DNA from: Arenibacter nanhaiticus | Lineage (GTDB): Bacteria > Bacteroidota > Bacteroidia > Flavobacteriales > Flavobacteriaceae | Reading direction: 5' to 3' | Assembly (NCBI RefSeq): GCF_900141935.1 | Contig: NZ_FQYX01000017.1 | Location: 23,382-87,381 of the forward strand | DNA: 64,000 nucleotides | In this document: positions 33,888 through 42,772 of the stretch, piece by piece | How positions within the stretch are numbered: position 1 is the stretch's first letter | Layout of the letters: every line of letters starts with the position of its first letter | Position numbers and translations under genes: made by a program | The notes under the pieces: generated by a model | Database searches by the model: none | What the model was told of the DNA's origin: nothing | The model's input: the letters and a program-made list of their open reading frames with translations, nothing else

Positions 33888-34764
33888 ATTTAAGAACTAC
33901 CTCCTTTTACATTTAATAGTATTTGTATGGGGGTTTACGGCTGTATTGGGAAAATTAATCACCTTAGATGCCTTGCCGTTGGTTTGGTATCGGATGACGA
34001 TAGCTGTTACCTTAATATTCGGATATATCCTTTTTAAAAGGTTTCCTTTAAAGGTGCCGCCCAAGACCTTGATAATGTTGGTTATTGGCGGTATTGTGAT
34101 AGCTATGCACTGGGTGACGTTTTTTAAGGCTATTAAGGTGTCCAATGTTTCGGTAACCTTGGCCTGCTTGTCTACAGGAGCATTTTTTACCGCCCTCTTA
34201 GAGCCATTTTGGTATGGAAGAAAAATGATTTGGTACGAATTGCTCTTTGGAGTGGTGGTTGTACTAGGATTGTTAGTGATGTTCGATGTGGAGTCCGGAT
34301 ATTTGTTAGGGGTGCTCTTGGCATTGACTTCGGCTTTTTTGTCGGCCGTGTTTTCCCTTATCAATGGGAAATTGATACAGTCCGAAAAACCTTCAGTGAT
34401 AGCTTTTTATGAATTGGGCAGTGGGGTGCTCTTTTTATCCTTATATATATTGTTTACCGGTGGCTTCACACCAGAATTTTTTGAGGTATCGCAGAACGAT
34501 TGGATATTTATTTTTATTCTAGCATCGGTATGTACCGCTTATGCACTGATTGCTTCTGTAAAAGTCATGAGATTCATCTCGCCTTATACCGTAATGCTTA
34601 CCATTAACTTGGAGCCAGTGTACGGATTAGTGCTGGCATTTATATTTTTGGGAGATAGCGAAAAGATGGACGCCTTGTTTTATGTAGGGGCCTTGATGAT
34701 ACTTTGTACAGTTGTGGCGAACGGTATTTTGAAAAATAGAGGAAAATTAAAAAAAGCGAGTTAG
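33874..34764 (+). CDS. EamA/DMT-family transporter (second)
   Basis: A 296-residue protein with ten hydrophobic helices in two EamA repeats (first repeat begins YLLLHLIVFVWGFTAVLGKLI; second around 150-275 with SAFLSAVFSLINGKLIQSEKP). It is a drug/metabolite transporter superfamily permease of unknown substrate. The ATG lies inside the lptF/G 3' end (14-bp overlap), so translation is probably coupled. It is not closely similar to the EamA gene at 7773-8666. Confidence 0.86.
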   Translation: MQNAKFKNYLLLHLIVFVWGFTAVLGKLITLDALPLVWYRMTIAVTLIFGYILFKRFPLKVPPKTLIMLVIGGIVIAMHWVTFFKAIKVSNVSVTLACLSTGAFFTALLEPFWYGRKMIWYELLFGVVVVLGLLVMFDVESGYLLGVLLALTSAFLSAVFSLINGKLIQSEKPSVIAFYELGSGVLFLSLYILFTGGFTPEFFEVSQNDWIFIFILASVCTAYALIASVKVMRFISPYTVMLTINLEPVYGLVLAFIFLGDSEKMDALFYVGALMILCTVVANGILKNRGKLKKAS

Positions 34765-34785
34765 GGTAGCTTCCCTTTAAAGTTT

Positions 34786-34793
34786 TATATTTG
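34786..34793 (+). promoter_or_regulatory. -7 box of the accA promoter
   Basis: TATATTTG, a TAnnTTTG match 29 bp before the ATG. A weak TTAG sits about 21 bp upstream. Confidence 0.5.
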
Positions 34794-34822
34794 CTTTTTG
34801 AAAGAAACAAACTTTTAAACCT

Positions 34823-35776
34823 ATGGAGTATTTAGATTTTGAACTACCAATTAAAGAACTAGAAGAGCAGCTAGATAAGTGCATGATCATCGGAGAGGAA
34901 AGTGATGTGGACGTTTCTGAGACCTGTAAGCAGATAGAGAAAAAGTTGGCAGAAACTCGTAAGGAAATTTATAAGAATCTTACCGCATGGCAAAGGGTGC
35001 AATTATCCAGACACCCCAATAGGCCTTATACTTTAGATTATATAAAAGCCCTTTGTGGGGATACCTTTTTAGAATTGCATGGCGATCGAAATGTGAAAGA
35101 CGATAAGGCTATGATTGGCGGTCTTGGTAAAATAGGCGACCAAAGTTATATGTTCGTCGGGCAACAGAAAGGGTATAATACCAAGACTAGACAGTATCGT
35201 AATTTTGGGATGGCAAATCCCGAAGGCTATAGAAAAGCCTTGCGACTGATGAAATCTGCGGAAAAATTTGGCGTACCTGTTGTTTGCTTTATTGATACTC
35301 CGGGAGCATATCCAGGAATTGAAGCCGAAGAAAGAGGGCAAGGAGAGGCTATTGCAAGGAATATATTGGAAATGACCCGTTTAAAGGTGCCGATTATTGT
35401 TGTGATTATTGGTGAAGGAGCCTCTGGAGGTGCCTTAGGGATAGGAGTAGGAGACCGTGTGCTGATGTTGGAAAATACTTGGTACTCTGTTATTTCGCCA
35501 GAATCTTGTTCTTCTATCCTTTGGAGAAGTTGGGAATACAAAGAATTGGCGGCCGAAGCTCTTAAGCTAACGGCTACCGATATGAAAAAAATGAAATTGA
35601 TCGATGAAATCGTGAAGGAGCCTGCTGGTGGAGCACATTCCGACCGCGAGAAAACATTCGAAATCATAAAAGGTAAAATTACTTCGCACTACGAAGAATT
35701 AAAAAAGTTATCACCAAAAGATTTGGTGAATTCACGTATGGATAAATACGCTAATATGGGTGTATATAACGGATAG
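34823..35776 (+). CDS. accA: Acetyl-CoA carboxylase carboxyltransferase subunit alpha
   Basis: A 317-residue AccA, the alpha half of the carboxyltransferase that transfers CO2 from biotin to acetyl-CoA in the first step of fatty acid synthesis. The N-terminal coiled segment ([10 protein letters not shown]...) is followed by [51 protein letters not shown] and [15 protein letters not shown], all diagnostic. The size is typical. It is a single gene with its own -7 box. Confidence 0.97.
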   Translation: MEYLDFELPIKELEEQLDKCMIIGEESDVDVSETCKQIEKKLAETRKEIYKNLTAWQRVQLSRHPNRPYTLDYIKALCGDTFLELHGDRNVKDDKAMIGGLGKIGDQSYMFVGQQKGYNTKTRQYRNFGMANPEGYRKALRLMKSAEKFGVPVVCFIDTPGAYPGIEAEERGQGEAIARNILEMTRLKVPIIVVIIGEGASGGALGIGVGDRVLMLENTWYSVISPESCSSILWRSWEYKELAAEALKLTATDMKKMKLIDEIVKEPAGGAHSDREKTFEIIKGKITSHYEELKKLSPKDLVNSRMDKYANMGVYNG

Positions 35777-35834
35777 CAAGCCTATTTGTCAAGCTGAGAA
35801 AATCTGGGGAAATAATTCTCCGGATTTTTTTTGC

Positions 35835-35890
35835 TTATCAACAATATCTGTAACTTATTAACAATGAAATTGTTGATGAACTGTTGATAT
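35835..35890. promoter_or_regulatory. Cluster of four DnaA-box-like sites upstream of dnaB
   Basis: TTATCAACA (35835-35843) and TTATTAACA (35855-35863) on the plus strand, with TCATCAACA (35871-35879) and ATATCAACA (35882-35890) on the minus strand. TTATCAACA differs by one base from the DnaA consensus TTATCCACA. TTAACAAT/ATTGTTGA also form a hairpin. Confidence 0.4.
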
Positions 35891-35932
35891 CGTTACCACC
35901 TTTTTAAAGCTTTTTTGTCTAATTTAGCACTC

Positions 35933-37477
35933 ATGGAAAAAACAAATCCTGTTATTGGTCATCGGATAGATAAGTCGACTATCATAAACCTTGAAAAAGG
36001 AAAAATACCACCTCAAGCGGTTGATTTAGAGGAGGTTGTTCTCGGTGCATTGATGATTGACAAAAAAGGTGTCGATGAAGTGATAGACATCTTGCATCCC
36101 GAAGTCTTTTATAAAGATGCCCATCGATTTATTTTTGAGGCTATTTTTAAATTGTTCGAAAACTCCGAACCGATTGACTTATTAACAGTTTCGTCCCAAT
36201 TAAAGAAGGACGGGCGCCTAGAAGGAGCAGGGGGTGATTTTTACCTGATTAAACTGACCCAAAAAGTGGCCTCTTCGGCGCATATCGAGTTTCATGCCCG
36301 TATTATTCTTCAAAAATTTATTCAAAGAAGTCTTATTAAGATCTCCAACGAAATTATTGAGGAAGCTTACGACGATGCTACCGATGTATTTGATTTGTTG
36401 GATACCGCCGAATCTAAATTATACGACGTTACTCAAGGGAATTTAAAAAGATCTGCAGAAACCGCACAAAATTTGGTGATGCAGGCCAAGAAAAAAATTG
36501 AGGAAATTGCCGGTAAGGAAGGGTTGAGTGGAATTCCGTCCGGATTTGATAAGTTGGACAAGCTTACTTCTGGGTGGCAACCTAGTGATTTGATTATTGT
36601 AGCAGCACGTCCTGGTATGGGTAAAACGGCTTTGACCTTGTCTATGGCAAGGAATATTGCTGTAAACTCCAATATCGGAGTAGCTTTCTTTTCTCTGGAG
36701 ATGTCCTCGGTGCAGTTAATTACCAGGTTAATATCCTCGGAAACCGGATTGTCTTCTGAAAAATTAAGGACCGGAAAACTAGAAAAACACGAATGGGAGC
36801 AATTAAACGTAAAGGTGAAAGCCTTGGAAAATGCCCCATTGTTTATAGATGATACCCCTTCTTTGTCTATTTTCGATTTAAGGGCTAAGGCCAGACGATT
36901 GGCCTCTCAGTTCGGAATAAAAATGATCATCATTGATTATTTGCAGTTAATGACAGCAGGAGGAAGTCAGAAAGGTGGGAATAGGGAACAAGAGATATCT
37001 ACTATTTCTCGTAACTTAAAAGCACTCGCAAAAGAACTGAGTGTACCTGTAATTGCCTTATCGCAGTTATCGCGTGCCGTAGAAACAAGGGGCGGTAGTA
37101 AGCGCCCTGTGCTATCGGATTTGAGGGAATCCGGTGCGATTGAACAGGATGCGGATATTGTGTCCTTTATCTATAGGCCAGAGTACTACAAGATTGATGA
37201 ATGGGACGATGAAGAGCGTTCTCCAACAGCTGGTCAAGGAGAATTCATTGTGGCAAAACACAGAAACGGTGGTCTGGAAAATATCCGATTGAAGTTTATC
37301 GGAAACTTAGGTAAGTTCGATAACTTGGATGATTTTGATTCTCCCTTCGAGTATCAGTCCAAAATGAACGCCGATGAGGATAATCCGTTTATCACCAAAA
37401 ATCTTCCCAATGCCAATGAGGCATTTGGAAGTTCTATGAACAATGGTGGTATAGATGATAATGATGTGCCCTTTTAA
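35933..37477 (+). CDS. dnaB: Replicative DNA helicase DnaB
   Basis: A 514-residue hexameric 5'-3' replication fork helicase. The N-terminal primase-interaction domain (about 20-140, PPQAVDLEEVVLGALM) is followed by the RecA-like motor with Walker A ARPGMGKTAL, ALSMARN, FFSLEMS, Walker B IIIDYLQLM and the LSQLSRAVE motif. I used the ATG at 35933; a TTG 18 bp upstream is the only longer alternative. The acidic tail with DDNDVPF is typical in Bacteroidetes. A cluster of DnaA-like boxes lies upstream. A short hairpin overlaps the stop codon. Confidence 0.96.
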   Translation: MEKTNPVIGHRIDKSTIINLEKGKIPPQAVDLEEVVLGALMIDKKGVDEVIDILHPEVFYKDAHRFIFEAIFKLFENSEPIDLLTVSSQLKKDGRLEGAGGDFYLIKLTQKVASSAHIEFHARIILQKFIQRSLIKISNEIIEEAYDDATDVFDLLDTAESKLYDVTQGNLKRSAETAQNLVMQAKKKIEEIAGKEGLSGIPSGFDKLDKLTSGWQPSDLIIVAARPGMGKTALTLSMARNIAVNSNIGVAFFSLEMSSVQLITRLISSETGLSSEKLRTGKLEKHEWEQLNVKVKALENAPLFIDDTPSLSIFDLRAKARRLASQFGIKMIIIDYLQLMTAGGSQKGGNREQEISTISRNLKALAKELSVPVIALSQLSRAVETRGGSKRPVLSDLRESGAIEQDADIVSFIYRPEYYKIDEWDDEERSPTAGQGEFIVAKHRNGGLENIRLKFIGNLGKFDNLDDFDSPFEYQSKMNADEDNPFITKNLPNANEAFGSSMNNGGIDDNDVPF

Positions 37478-37525
37478 TTCTAAAAGAAGAATTTTATAGT
37501 GTATCTTACGGTCTAAACCCTTGAA

Positions 37526-38827
37526 GTGAATCTAGATTTTTATCTTCCCGTGCTTTCAAAACTGCTATATAGGAGGTTGTTGGTCTTGATGTTTTTGATG
37601 GGTTCGTGGAGCAGCTTTGCTTCTAACATCCTTATACCTATGGATGCCGAATCTCAAAAGAACCATTTAAAAGCATATGGGATAACCTTTTGGGTACTTA
37701 CCAAACAACAAAAAGTACAGTGGCTATTAAATTATAGGGGTGGGGCGTTTTTATTGCCAGACGGAGAAAGTATCCGTAAAGAATGCCAAATTAGAGGAGT
37801 ATCTTTTGAAGTTATTTCAGATGCCAAGGCCTTGTCTATTTTGGAAGGTATCAGTAGTCCATCCAAAAATCAGGAAGCTGTAATATTAGAAAAAGCGCCT
37901 AGAATAGCTGTTTACTCACCTAAAGACAATCAGCCTTGGGACGATGCCGTGACCATGGTGCTCTCCTATGCCGAAATACCGTATGATAAAGTCTATGATG
38001 AAGAAGTTTTAGAAGATAAATTGGTGCTGTACGATTGGTTGCACTTGCATCATGAGGACTTTACAGGGCAGTATGGAAAGTTTTATGGCGCGTATAGAGC
38101 TACACCCTGGTATATTGAAGGCAAAAGAAATGCTGAAGCCTTGGCGGCCAAATTAGGGTATTCCAAGGTGTCTGAACAAAAGCGCGACGTTGCCTTGAAA
38201 ATTAGAAATTACGTGATTGGAGGCGGATTTATGTTTGCCATGTGTTCTGCTACCGATAGTTTTGATATTGCCTTGGCAGCCGCTGGTGTGGATATATGCG
38301 AGCCTATGTTCGATGGCGATCCTTCCGAGGCCAATTATCAAAACAAACTTGATTTTGAGAGTACTTTTGCCTTCACAAATTTTACCTTGGAACGGAATCC
38401 CTTGCAATATGAATTTTCGTCCATAGACATGACCAATAAAAGATCGAGGGTTCCTAAAGAGTCAGATTATTTTTCTTTGATGGATTTTTCAGCAAAATGG
38501 GATCCTATCCCTACAATGCTTTGTCAAAACCATACCGCTTTGGTAAAAGGGTTTATGGGGCAAACGACGGCCTTTACAAGGGAGGAAATAAAGCCTACGG
38601 TATTGGTGTTGGGTGAAAATAAAATAAATGGGGAGGCCCGATATATTCACGGGATCAAAGGGAAAGGTTTTTTTACCTTTTATGGTGGTCACGACCCGGA
38701 AGATTACCAGCACAGGGTTGGTGATCCTAAAACAGAACTAGAACTGCATCCTACCTCTCCGGGCTATCGGTTAATCCTTAATAATGTGCTATTTCCGGCG
38801 GCACGGAAAAAGAAGCAAAAGACCTAA
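37526..38827 (+). CDS. Secreted protein of unknown function, amidotransferase-like (often labelled asparagine synthetase B)
   Basis: A 433-residue protein with an N-terminal signal peptide (cleavage after SSFAS), probably starting at GTG 37526. As I recall, homologues in Flavobacteriia are often labelled asparagine synthetase B, but neither the N-terminal catalytic cysteine of a glutaminase domain nor the PP-loop SGGxDS is present. Distinct segments are VYSPKDNQPWDDAVTMVLSY, DWLHLHHEDFTGQYGKFYGAYR, GGFMFAMCSATDSFDIALAA and GFFTFYGGHDPEDYQHRVGDP. The AMCSA turn and later FYGGHDPED recall a class-I amidotransferase/ThuA-like Cys-His-Asp/Glu triad; this is inference. It follows dnaB by 48 bp. 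Confidence 0.75.
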   Translation: MNLDFYLPVLSKLLYRRLLVLMFLMGSWSSFASNILIPMDAESQKNHLKAYGITFWVLTKQQKVQWLLNYRGGAFLLPDGESIRKECQIRGVSFEVISDAKALSILEGISSPSKNQEAVILEKAPRIAVYSPKDNQPWDDAVTMVLSYAEIPYDKVYDEEVLEDKLVLYDWLHLHHEDFTGQYGKFYGAYRATPWYIEGKRNAEALAAKLGYSKVSEQKRDVALKIRNYVIGGGFMFAMCSATDSFDIALAAAGVDICEPMFDGDPSEANYQNKLDFESTFAFTNFTLERNPLQYEFSSIDMTNKRSRVPKESDYFSLMDFSAKWDPIPTMLCQNHTALVKGFMGQTTAFTREEIKPTVLVLGENKINGEARYIHGIKGKGFFTFYGGHDPEDYQHRVGDPKTELELHPTSPGYRLILNNVLFPAARKKKQKT

Positions 38828-39127
38828 GGGGCCATGCATAAGACATTGTCCTATTAATTTGGGGTATCTTCACCCGTACTTGCGAACTGTCCCCTAAAGT
38901 CTCCCGGTTTTATAGGTAATCTTATCTACGATTACAATATTGCCATAACCCGACTTCCAATGAGGGTTATTTTAATATTTTAGTAGCTACTCGTCTCAGG
39001 AGGTTCCTTCTTTTTTATTTGAGCTCGTTACCTGCATTCTCTTCGTTTTTAAATTGTGGTAGCATTCATAACGCTTTTACATTGCCTCATTTTAAAACCT
39101 TCAAATCTACTCATTGTGCCATTTTCC
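38828..39127. other. Gene-free stretch
   Basis: About 300 bp after the secreted protein gene. No reading frame or RNA is convincing; repeat copy 4 follows immediately. Confidence 0.4.
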
Positions 39128-39208
39128 CGCGTTAGGGATCGCAGCGGCATCCCCGTAGCGGAGCGAGGGATATAGCGAAGAGCCCGCCCGACGAAGGAGG
39201 GAACGCCC
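39128..39208 (-). repeat. Intergenic repeat element, copy 4 (81 bp, reverse orientation)
   Basis: The reverse complement starts GGGCGTTCCCTCC and ends TCCCTAACGC. The central part differs from copy 1 (ATCCCTCGCTCCGCTACGGGGAT core on that strand, split by the framing ATCCC/GGGAT pair). It lies between convergent genes, like copies 2 and 3. Confidence 0.9.
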
Positions 39209-39379
39209 AAATAGTTATCCCGAAAGCTAATAAGATTACTAATAGCGCAGACTTCTTCTTTTAGTTTAACATTTTGATTGTGGGATATAGCAGCTGAGAT
39301 AGCAGTAGGGGTGGGAGAATTAAAAATAGCCCTAAAAAGGGCTGTTCATAAAAGTATTGTCGTTTAAGAAGTGCGTTCT

Positions 39380-40192
39380 CTACAGTTGTTGGCTATGAAT
39401 CAGCGCCTCAAGAACAGATTCAACACCAAAGTCGTCATTACTGCGAGTAGTGTAATTGGCAACTTCTAAGACATTGGTATGGGCATTCGCCATGGCATAA
39501 CTGAAATCTGCCATCGCCAACATTTCCAAATCATTGTTGTAGTCGCCAAAGACCATAGTTTCGTTTTTGCCAATATTGTACTGATCTTGTAATTGCTGCA
39601 GGGCATAGCCTTTATTTGCGTTCCTATGGGATAGGTCTAGCCAATTGGCGCCAGAAACCTTCACCTGTAATTCGGCCTCTAAATGCTGTACTGCTGGATA
39701 GATATACTTCTCCGAACTTTCAAAATGATAAATGGCAATCTTTAAGATCTCGCCCTTAAATTGGGTAATATCATCTATGACGGTAAACTCAGTATAATAC
39801 TCCTTTAGCTTGTTTATAAATTGGTCCGAATTTCCGTTGAGATAGGCATTTGTTTTTCCGCAAAGTATAGGGTGTACCCCTTCAATATCTTTTAATATAG
39901 CCAAAGCATTGGCAATGGTTTCTGGAGGTAAGGGGGTAGCTAGTAGCTCTTTCTCTTGTTGCCTTACATAGGCGCCATTTTCCGCAACGATGGTTATTTG
40001 GTCCTTAATAGGGTGAAGCTTGTCTGCAATACTATTGTACTGGCGACCACTAGCGGCAACAAATTGTATGTCGCGCCTCTTTAATTCTTCAAATAACGAA
40101 AAAAATTGTGGGCTGACCTCGTGTTTAGAGTTGAGTAAGGTGCCGTCCATATCCGTTACCACCATTTTTACCTTAGATAAGTCCATATTCAT
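39380..40192 (-). CDS. Cof-type HAD-superfamily phosphatase
   Basis: A 270-residue HAD hydrolase. Motif I is VVTDMDGTLL near the N terminus, motif II is VAASGRQY, and motif IV is FGDYNNDLEMLAMADFSYAMANAH. The C2B-type cap between the motifs marks the Cof/YbiV subfamily, which dephosphorylates sugar phosphates, FMN or pyridoxal phosphate. The ATG at 40192 was chosen (MNMDLSKVK); a TTG 15 bp upstream would add five residues. It is a single gene, divergent from yjbQ. A TACCTTTG -7 box lies at 40205-40212. Confidence 0.9.
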   Translation of the reverse strand: MNMDLSKVKMVVTDMDGTLLNSKHEVSPQFFSLFEELKRRDIQFVAASGRQYNSIADKLHPIKDQITIVAENGAYVRQQEKELLATPLPPETIANALAILKDIEGVHPILCGKTNAYLNGNSDQFINKLKEYYTEFTVIDDITQFKGEILKIAIYHFESSEKYIYPAVQHLEAELQVKVSGANWLDLSHRNANKGYALQQLQDQYNIGKNETMVFGDYNNDLEMLAMADFSYAMANAHTNVLEVANYTTRSNDDFGVESVLEALIHSQQL

Positions 40193-40204
40193 ATAATTTA
40201 ACAG

Positions 40205-40212
40205 CAAAGGTA
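40205..40212 (-). promoter_or_regulatory. -7 box of the HAD phosphatase promoter
   Basis: TACCTTTG on the minus strand matches TAnnTTTG, 12 bp before the chosen ATG. No -33 box is evident. Confidence 0.45.
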
Positions 40213-40294
40213 TCGGTATTTAATTGATTTAAAGCCTAGTTGTAAAAAGTTTCACATTTCTTAATAATTCACGAAATTTGACAACAATTAAATT

Positions 40295-40726
40295 ATGGAA
40301 TCTATGCTTTTTTATCAGAAGGAAATAAAATTACGCGCCTATACACGAGGCTTTCATATTATTACCGACGAGCTTATAAAAAGCTTTCCTGAAATTAAAA
40401 AAATTAGGACAGGGACGCTGCAGCTGTTTATTAAGCACAGCTCTGCCAGTTTAACCATCAATGAAAATGCCGATCCTACGGTGCGGGAAGATTTTGAAAG
40501 TCACATAAACGTTATGGTTCCCGAAAATGCCCCCTATTATCTTCATAATTATGAAGGGCCCGATGATATGCCGGCGCATATAAAAGCTTCCTTGATGGGT
40601 AGCTCCCTAAATATACCAATTACCAATGGCCGCCTCAATATGGGGATTTGGCAAGGGGTGTATTTATGCGAGCATCGGGATTATGCCCAGGGTAGAAACA
40701 TTGTGCTTAGTTGTTTTGGTATTTAG
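40295..40726 (+). CDS. YjbQ/UPF0047-family protein
   Basis: A 143-residue small cytoplasmic protein of the YjbQ family. The conserved segments IKHSSASLTINENADPTVREDFE (with His and Glu residues forming a metal site) and MGIWQGVYLCEHRD are complete. Overexpressed members can make thiamine phosphate weakly, but the physiological role is unknown. The start ATG is followed by a second in-frame ATG three codons on; either is possible. Confidence 0.92.
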   Translation: MESMLFYQKEIKLRAYTRGFHIITDELIKSFPEIKKIRTGTLQLFIKHSSASLTINENADPTVREDFESHINVMVPENAPYYLHNYEGPDDMPAHIKASLMGSSLNIPITNGRLNMGIWQGVYLCEHRDYAQGRNIVLSCFGI

Positions 40727-40743
40727 GGGTGATATAAATTTTG

Positions 40744-40751
40744 TATCTTAG
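40744..40751 (+). promoter_or_regulatory. Possible -7 box for the EF-hand gene
   Basis: TATCTTAG lies 23 bp before the ATG, one mismatch from TAnnTTTG. A second box, TAAATTTG at 40761-40768, is a perfect match but only 6 bp from the start codon. Confidence 0.35.
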
Positions 40752-40774
40752 AAAAGCTATTAAATTTGAAAACA

Positions 40775-41047
40775 ATGGGAGCAAAAGAAGAGATATTAAA
40801 TAAAATTCAGATCCTGGTCACGAATCATTTTAGCGATCCGCAAGAAGCCTTTAATTTTTTTGATGAGAACGGAGATGGGAAGCTAAAAAAGAGTGAGGTG
40901 GTAGCGCTGTTAAAACAAGCCGAAATTAGTGGGTTTATACGGGGTATGGTGGCTAATAAACTTATAGAGGGATATGATACTAGCGGCGATGAGCTTATTG
41001 ATTGGGAGGAGTTTAAGGCGGCCATCGCTAAGATTAAAGTCGCTTAA
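40775..41047 (+). CDS. Cytoplasmic EF-hand calcium-binding protein
   Basis: A 90-residue protein without a signal peptide, resembling a half-calmodulin. Two EF-hand loops are visible: DENGDGKLKKSE (all acidic ligands, Gly at position 6) and DTSGDELIDWEE (position 6 is Glu, not Gly, so weaker). I placed the start at ATG 40775 (MGAKEEILNK). Bacterial EF-hand proteins may buffer or sense calcium; no target is evident here. It is preceded by yjbQ with a 48-bp gap and followed by a gene-free stretch. Confidence 0.85.
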   Translation: MGAKEEILNKIQILVTNHFSDPQEAFNFFDENGDGKLKKSEVVALLKQAEISGFIRGMVANKLIEGYDTSGDELIDWEEFKAAIAKIKVA

Positions 41048-41354
41048 GAATAGTAGTGAAAGACTGGTTTTTGAATGTTATAAAAAGGCCTTAGGCCGGC
41101 ATTCGGTTTTTTTGCAAAACGCTGCTGCTTGTTAGGTTTTGAATAGAATGCGACTTTTTAATCTGGACGGGTTTAGAAGGCGACAGATTCTAAAATTCCA
41201 TTTGTGCCGCTTTCGGAAAATCAATAACCATTGTGGTTAGGCTTTGGGTTTAGAGCTGATATGCAGTAACTGGTTCTGAGCTATGGTGCATATAAGTCTA
41301 TTGTAGCTTGATTTGTAGTAAATGTAGTAAGACATCCTTGCGGGGATCCTAGGA
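41048..41354. other. Gene-free stretch after the EF-hand gene
   Basis: About 300 bp between convergent units. A GC-rich inverted segment near 41083-41112 followed by Ts may be the terminator of the EF-hand gene. Nothing else was recognised. Confidence 0.35.
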
Positions 41355-41390
41355 TAAAAAAAAGCCTGTTCCAAAAGGAACAGGCTTTTA
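41355..41390 (-). terminator. Terminator of the thrS-infC-rpmI-rplT operon
   Basis: A perfect 13-bp stem (AAAAGCCTGTTCC with GGAACAGGCTTTT), AAAA loop, T run on the minus strand. The plus side is also usable. Confidence 0.9.
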
Positions 41391-41414
41391 AGTAAGCGAG
41401 ATACGTTTATTAAT

Positions 41415-41759
41415 TTATTTTACTTTGTTTACGATAGCCTTAAAAGCTTCTGGGTGGTTCATGGCCAAATCGGCTAAAACCTTACGGTTTAGCTCAACGT
41501 TGTTGGCTTTTACTTTACCCATAAACTGAGAATAAGACAATCCGTGTAATCTGGCACCAGCATTAATACGGGTAATCCATAAAGAACGGAAAGTTCTTTT
41601 CTTGTTTCTACGGTCTCTGTAAGCATATAACATTGCTTTTTCAACCGCATTTTTAGCTACTGTCCAAACGTTTTTACGTCTTCCAAAGTAACCTTTGGCT
41701 TGCTTCATTACTTTTTTTCTACGAGCTCTTGAAGCAACTGAATTTACTGATCTTGGCAT
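41415..41759 (-). CDS. rplT: 50S ribosomal protein L20
   Basis: A 114-residue L20. The basic N-terminal extension ([20 protein letters not shown]) and [28 protein letters not shown]-like and [20 protein letters not shown] segments are classic. It assembles early on 23S rRNA. It is the last gene of the thrS-infC-rpmI-rplT operon, followed by a strong terminator; an 88-bp gap separates it from rpmI. Confidence 0.97.
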   Translation of the reverse strand: MPRSVNSVASRARRKKVMKQAKGYFGRRKNVWTVAKNAVEKAMLYAYRDRRNKKRTFRSLWITRINAGARLHGLSYSQFMGKVKANNVELNRKVLADLAMNHPEAFKAIVNKVK

Positions 41760-41847
41760 AATTTAAATTGTTTTTTGTAGTAGGCGATTCTTCTGTTGAA
41801 TACTTTGTAAAAGCCTAACTCCAGGGTTAATAATTACCGAAAAACGA

Positions 41848-42045
41848 TTACTTTAAACGTAATTGTTCTTTAATACTGTTAACGTCTGCTTGGTGAACCA
41901 AAGTAGAGTGTGTTAACGCTAGCTTACGCTTTTTAGACTTCTTCGTAAGAATATGACTTTTAAAGGCGTGCTTTCTTTTGATTTTACCAGAACCGGTAAG
42001 CTTAAAACGCTTTTTGGCACTGGATTTTGTCTTCTGTTTAGGCAT
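41848..42045 (-). CDS. rpmI: 50S ribosomal protein L35
   Basis: A 65-residue very basic protein with the L35 signature ([21 protein letters not shown] and [14 protein letters not shown]). The normal length is 60-66. It lies in the conserved infC-rpmI-rplT arrangement. Confidence 0.97.
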   Translation of the reverse strand: MPKQKTKSSAKKRFKLTGSGKIKRKHAFKSHILTKKSKKRKLALTHSTLVHQADVNSIKEQLRLK

Positions 42046-42183
42046 TTTCTTCCTATGTATTAAGTTATCTCGCTTACTTTTTTTAATGCTGAATGTAATT
42101 CAGTATTTCTCTTAATTAGATGTCACAGGAGTATAAAACAACTGATTTGGCCTAATGTACAGGACTCCGATAAAAAATAAATC

Positions 42184-42738
42184 TTATTTTTTTGTCTTAG
42201 GAGCAAGGAACATCGTCATACGCTTTCCTTCCAATTTTGGCATTTGTTCTACCTTACCCAAATCTTCCAATTCGGAAGCCAACTTTAGTAAAAGAATTTC
42301 ACCTTGGTCTTTGTACACAATAGAACGACCTTTAAAGAATACATAAGCTTTTAATTTAGCACCATCTTTAAGGAATTTCTCCGCGTGCTTCTTTTTAAAC
42401 TCGTAATCATGCTCGTCTGTTTGTGGACCAAACCTAATTTCTTTAACAATTACCTTGGTGGCTTTGGCCTTCATGACCTTCTCACGTTTCTTCTGCTCGT
42501 ATAGAAACTTCTTGTAATCGATAATTTTACAAACTGGTGGATCAGCGGTAGGGGATATTTCTACTAAATCCAATTCCAATTCTTGGGCTTTGGCTAAAGC
42601 ATCCCTTGTGCTGTACACACCTACTTCTACATTGTCGCCAACCAACCTAACCTTGGGCGATAAAATCAGTTCATTGATATTATGCGGGTTTTTATTTTCC
42701 CTTCTAGGTTGGGGTCTGAATCTTTTACGTATTGCTAT
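42184..42738 (-). CDS. infC: Translation initiation factor IF-3 (apparent ATA start)
   Basis: An IF-3 of 184 residues when started at the ATA codon at 42738-42736. The frame upstream of the recognised core reads [19 protein letters not shown] then [15 protein letters not shown], the standard IF-3 N terminus, and no ATG, GTG or TTG occurs before it; an in-frame TAA lies 15 bases upstream of the ATA. A start at the TTG at 42645 would delete this region. The core has [18 protein letters not shown] and the C domain [17 protein letters not shown]. Non-AUG starts on infC are known to let IF-3 limit its own translation, so the codon may be functional. Confidence 0.9.
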   Translation of the reverse strand: MAIRKRFRPQPRRENKNPHNINELILSPKVRLVGDNVEVGVYSTRDALAKAQELELDLVEISPTADPPVCKIIDYKKFLYEQKKREKVMKAKATKVIVKEIRFGPQTDEHDYEFKKKHAEKFLKDGAKLKAYVFFKGRSIVYKDQGEILLLKLASELEDLGKVEQMPKLEGKRMTMFLAPKTKK

Positions 42739-42772
42739 GACTTGTGGTTTTTAATTAAACTTAATTTTTTTA

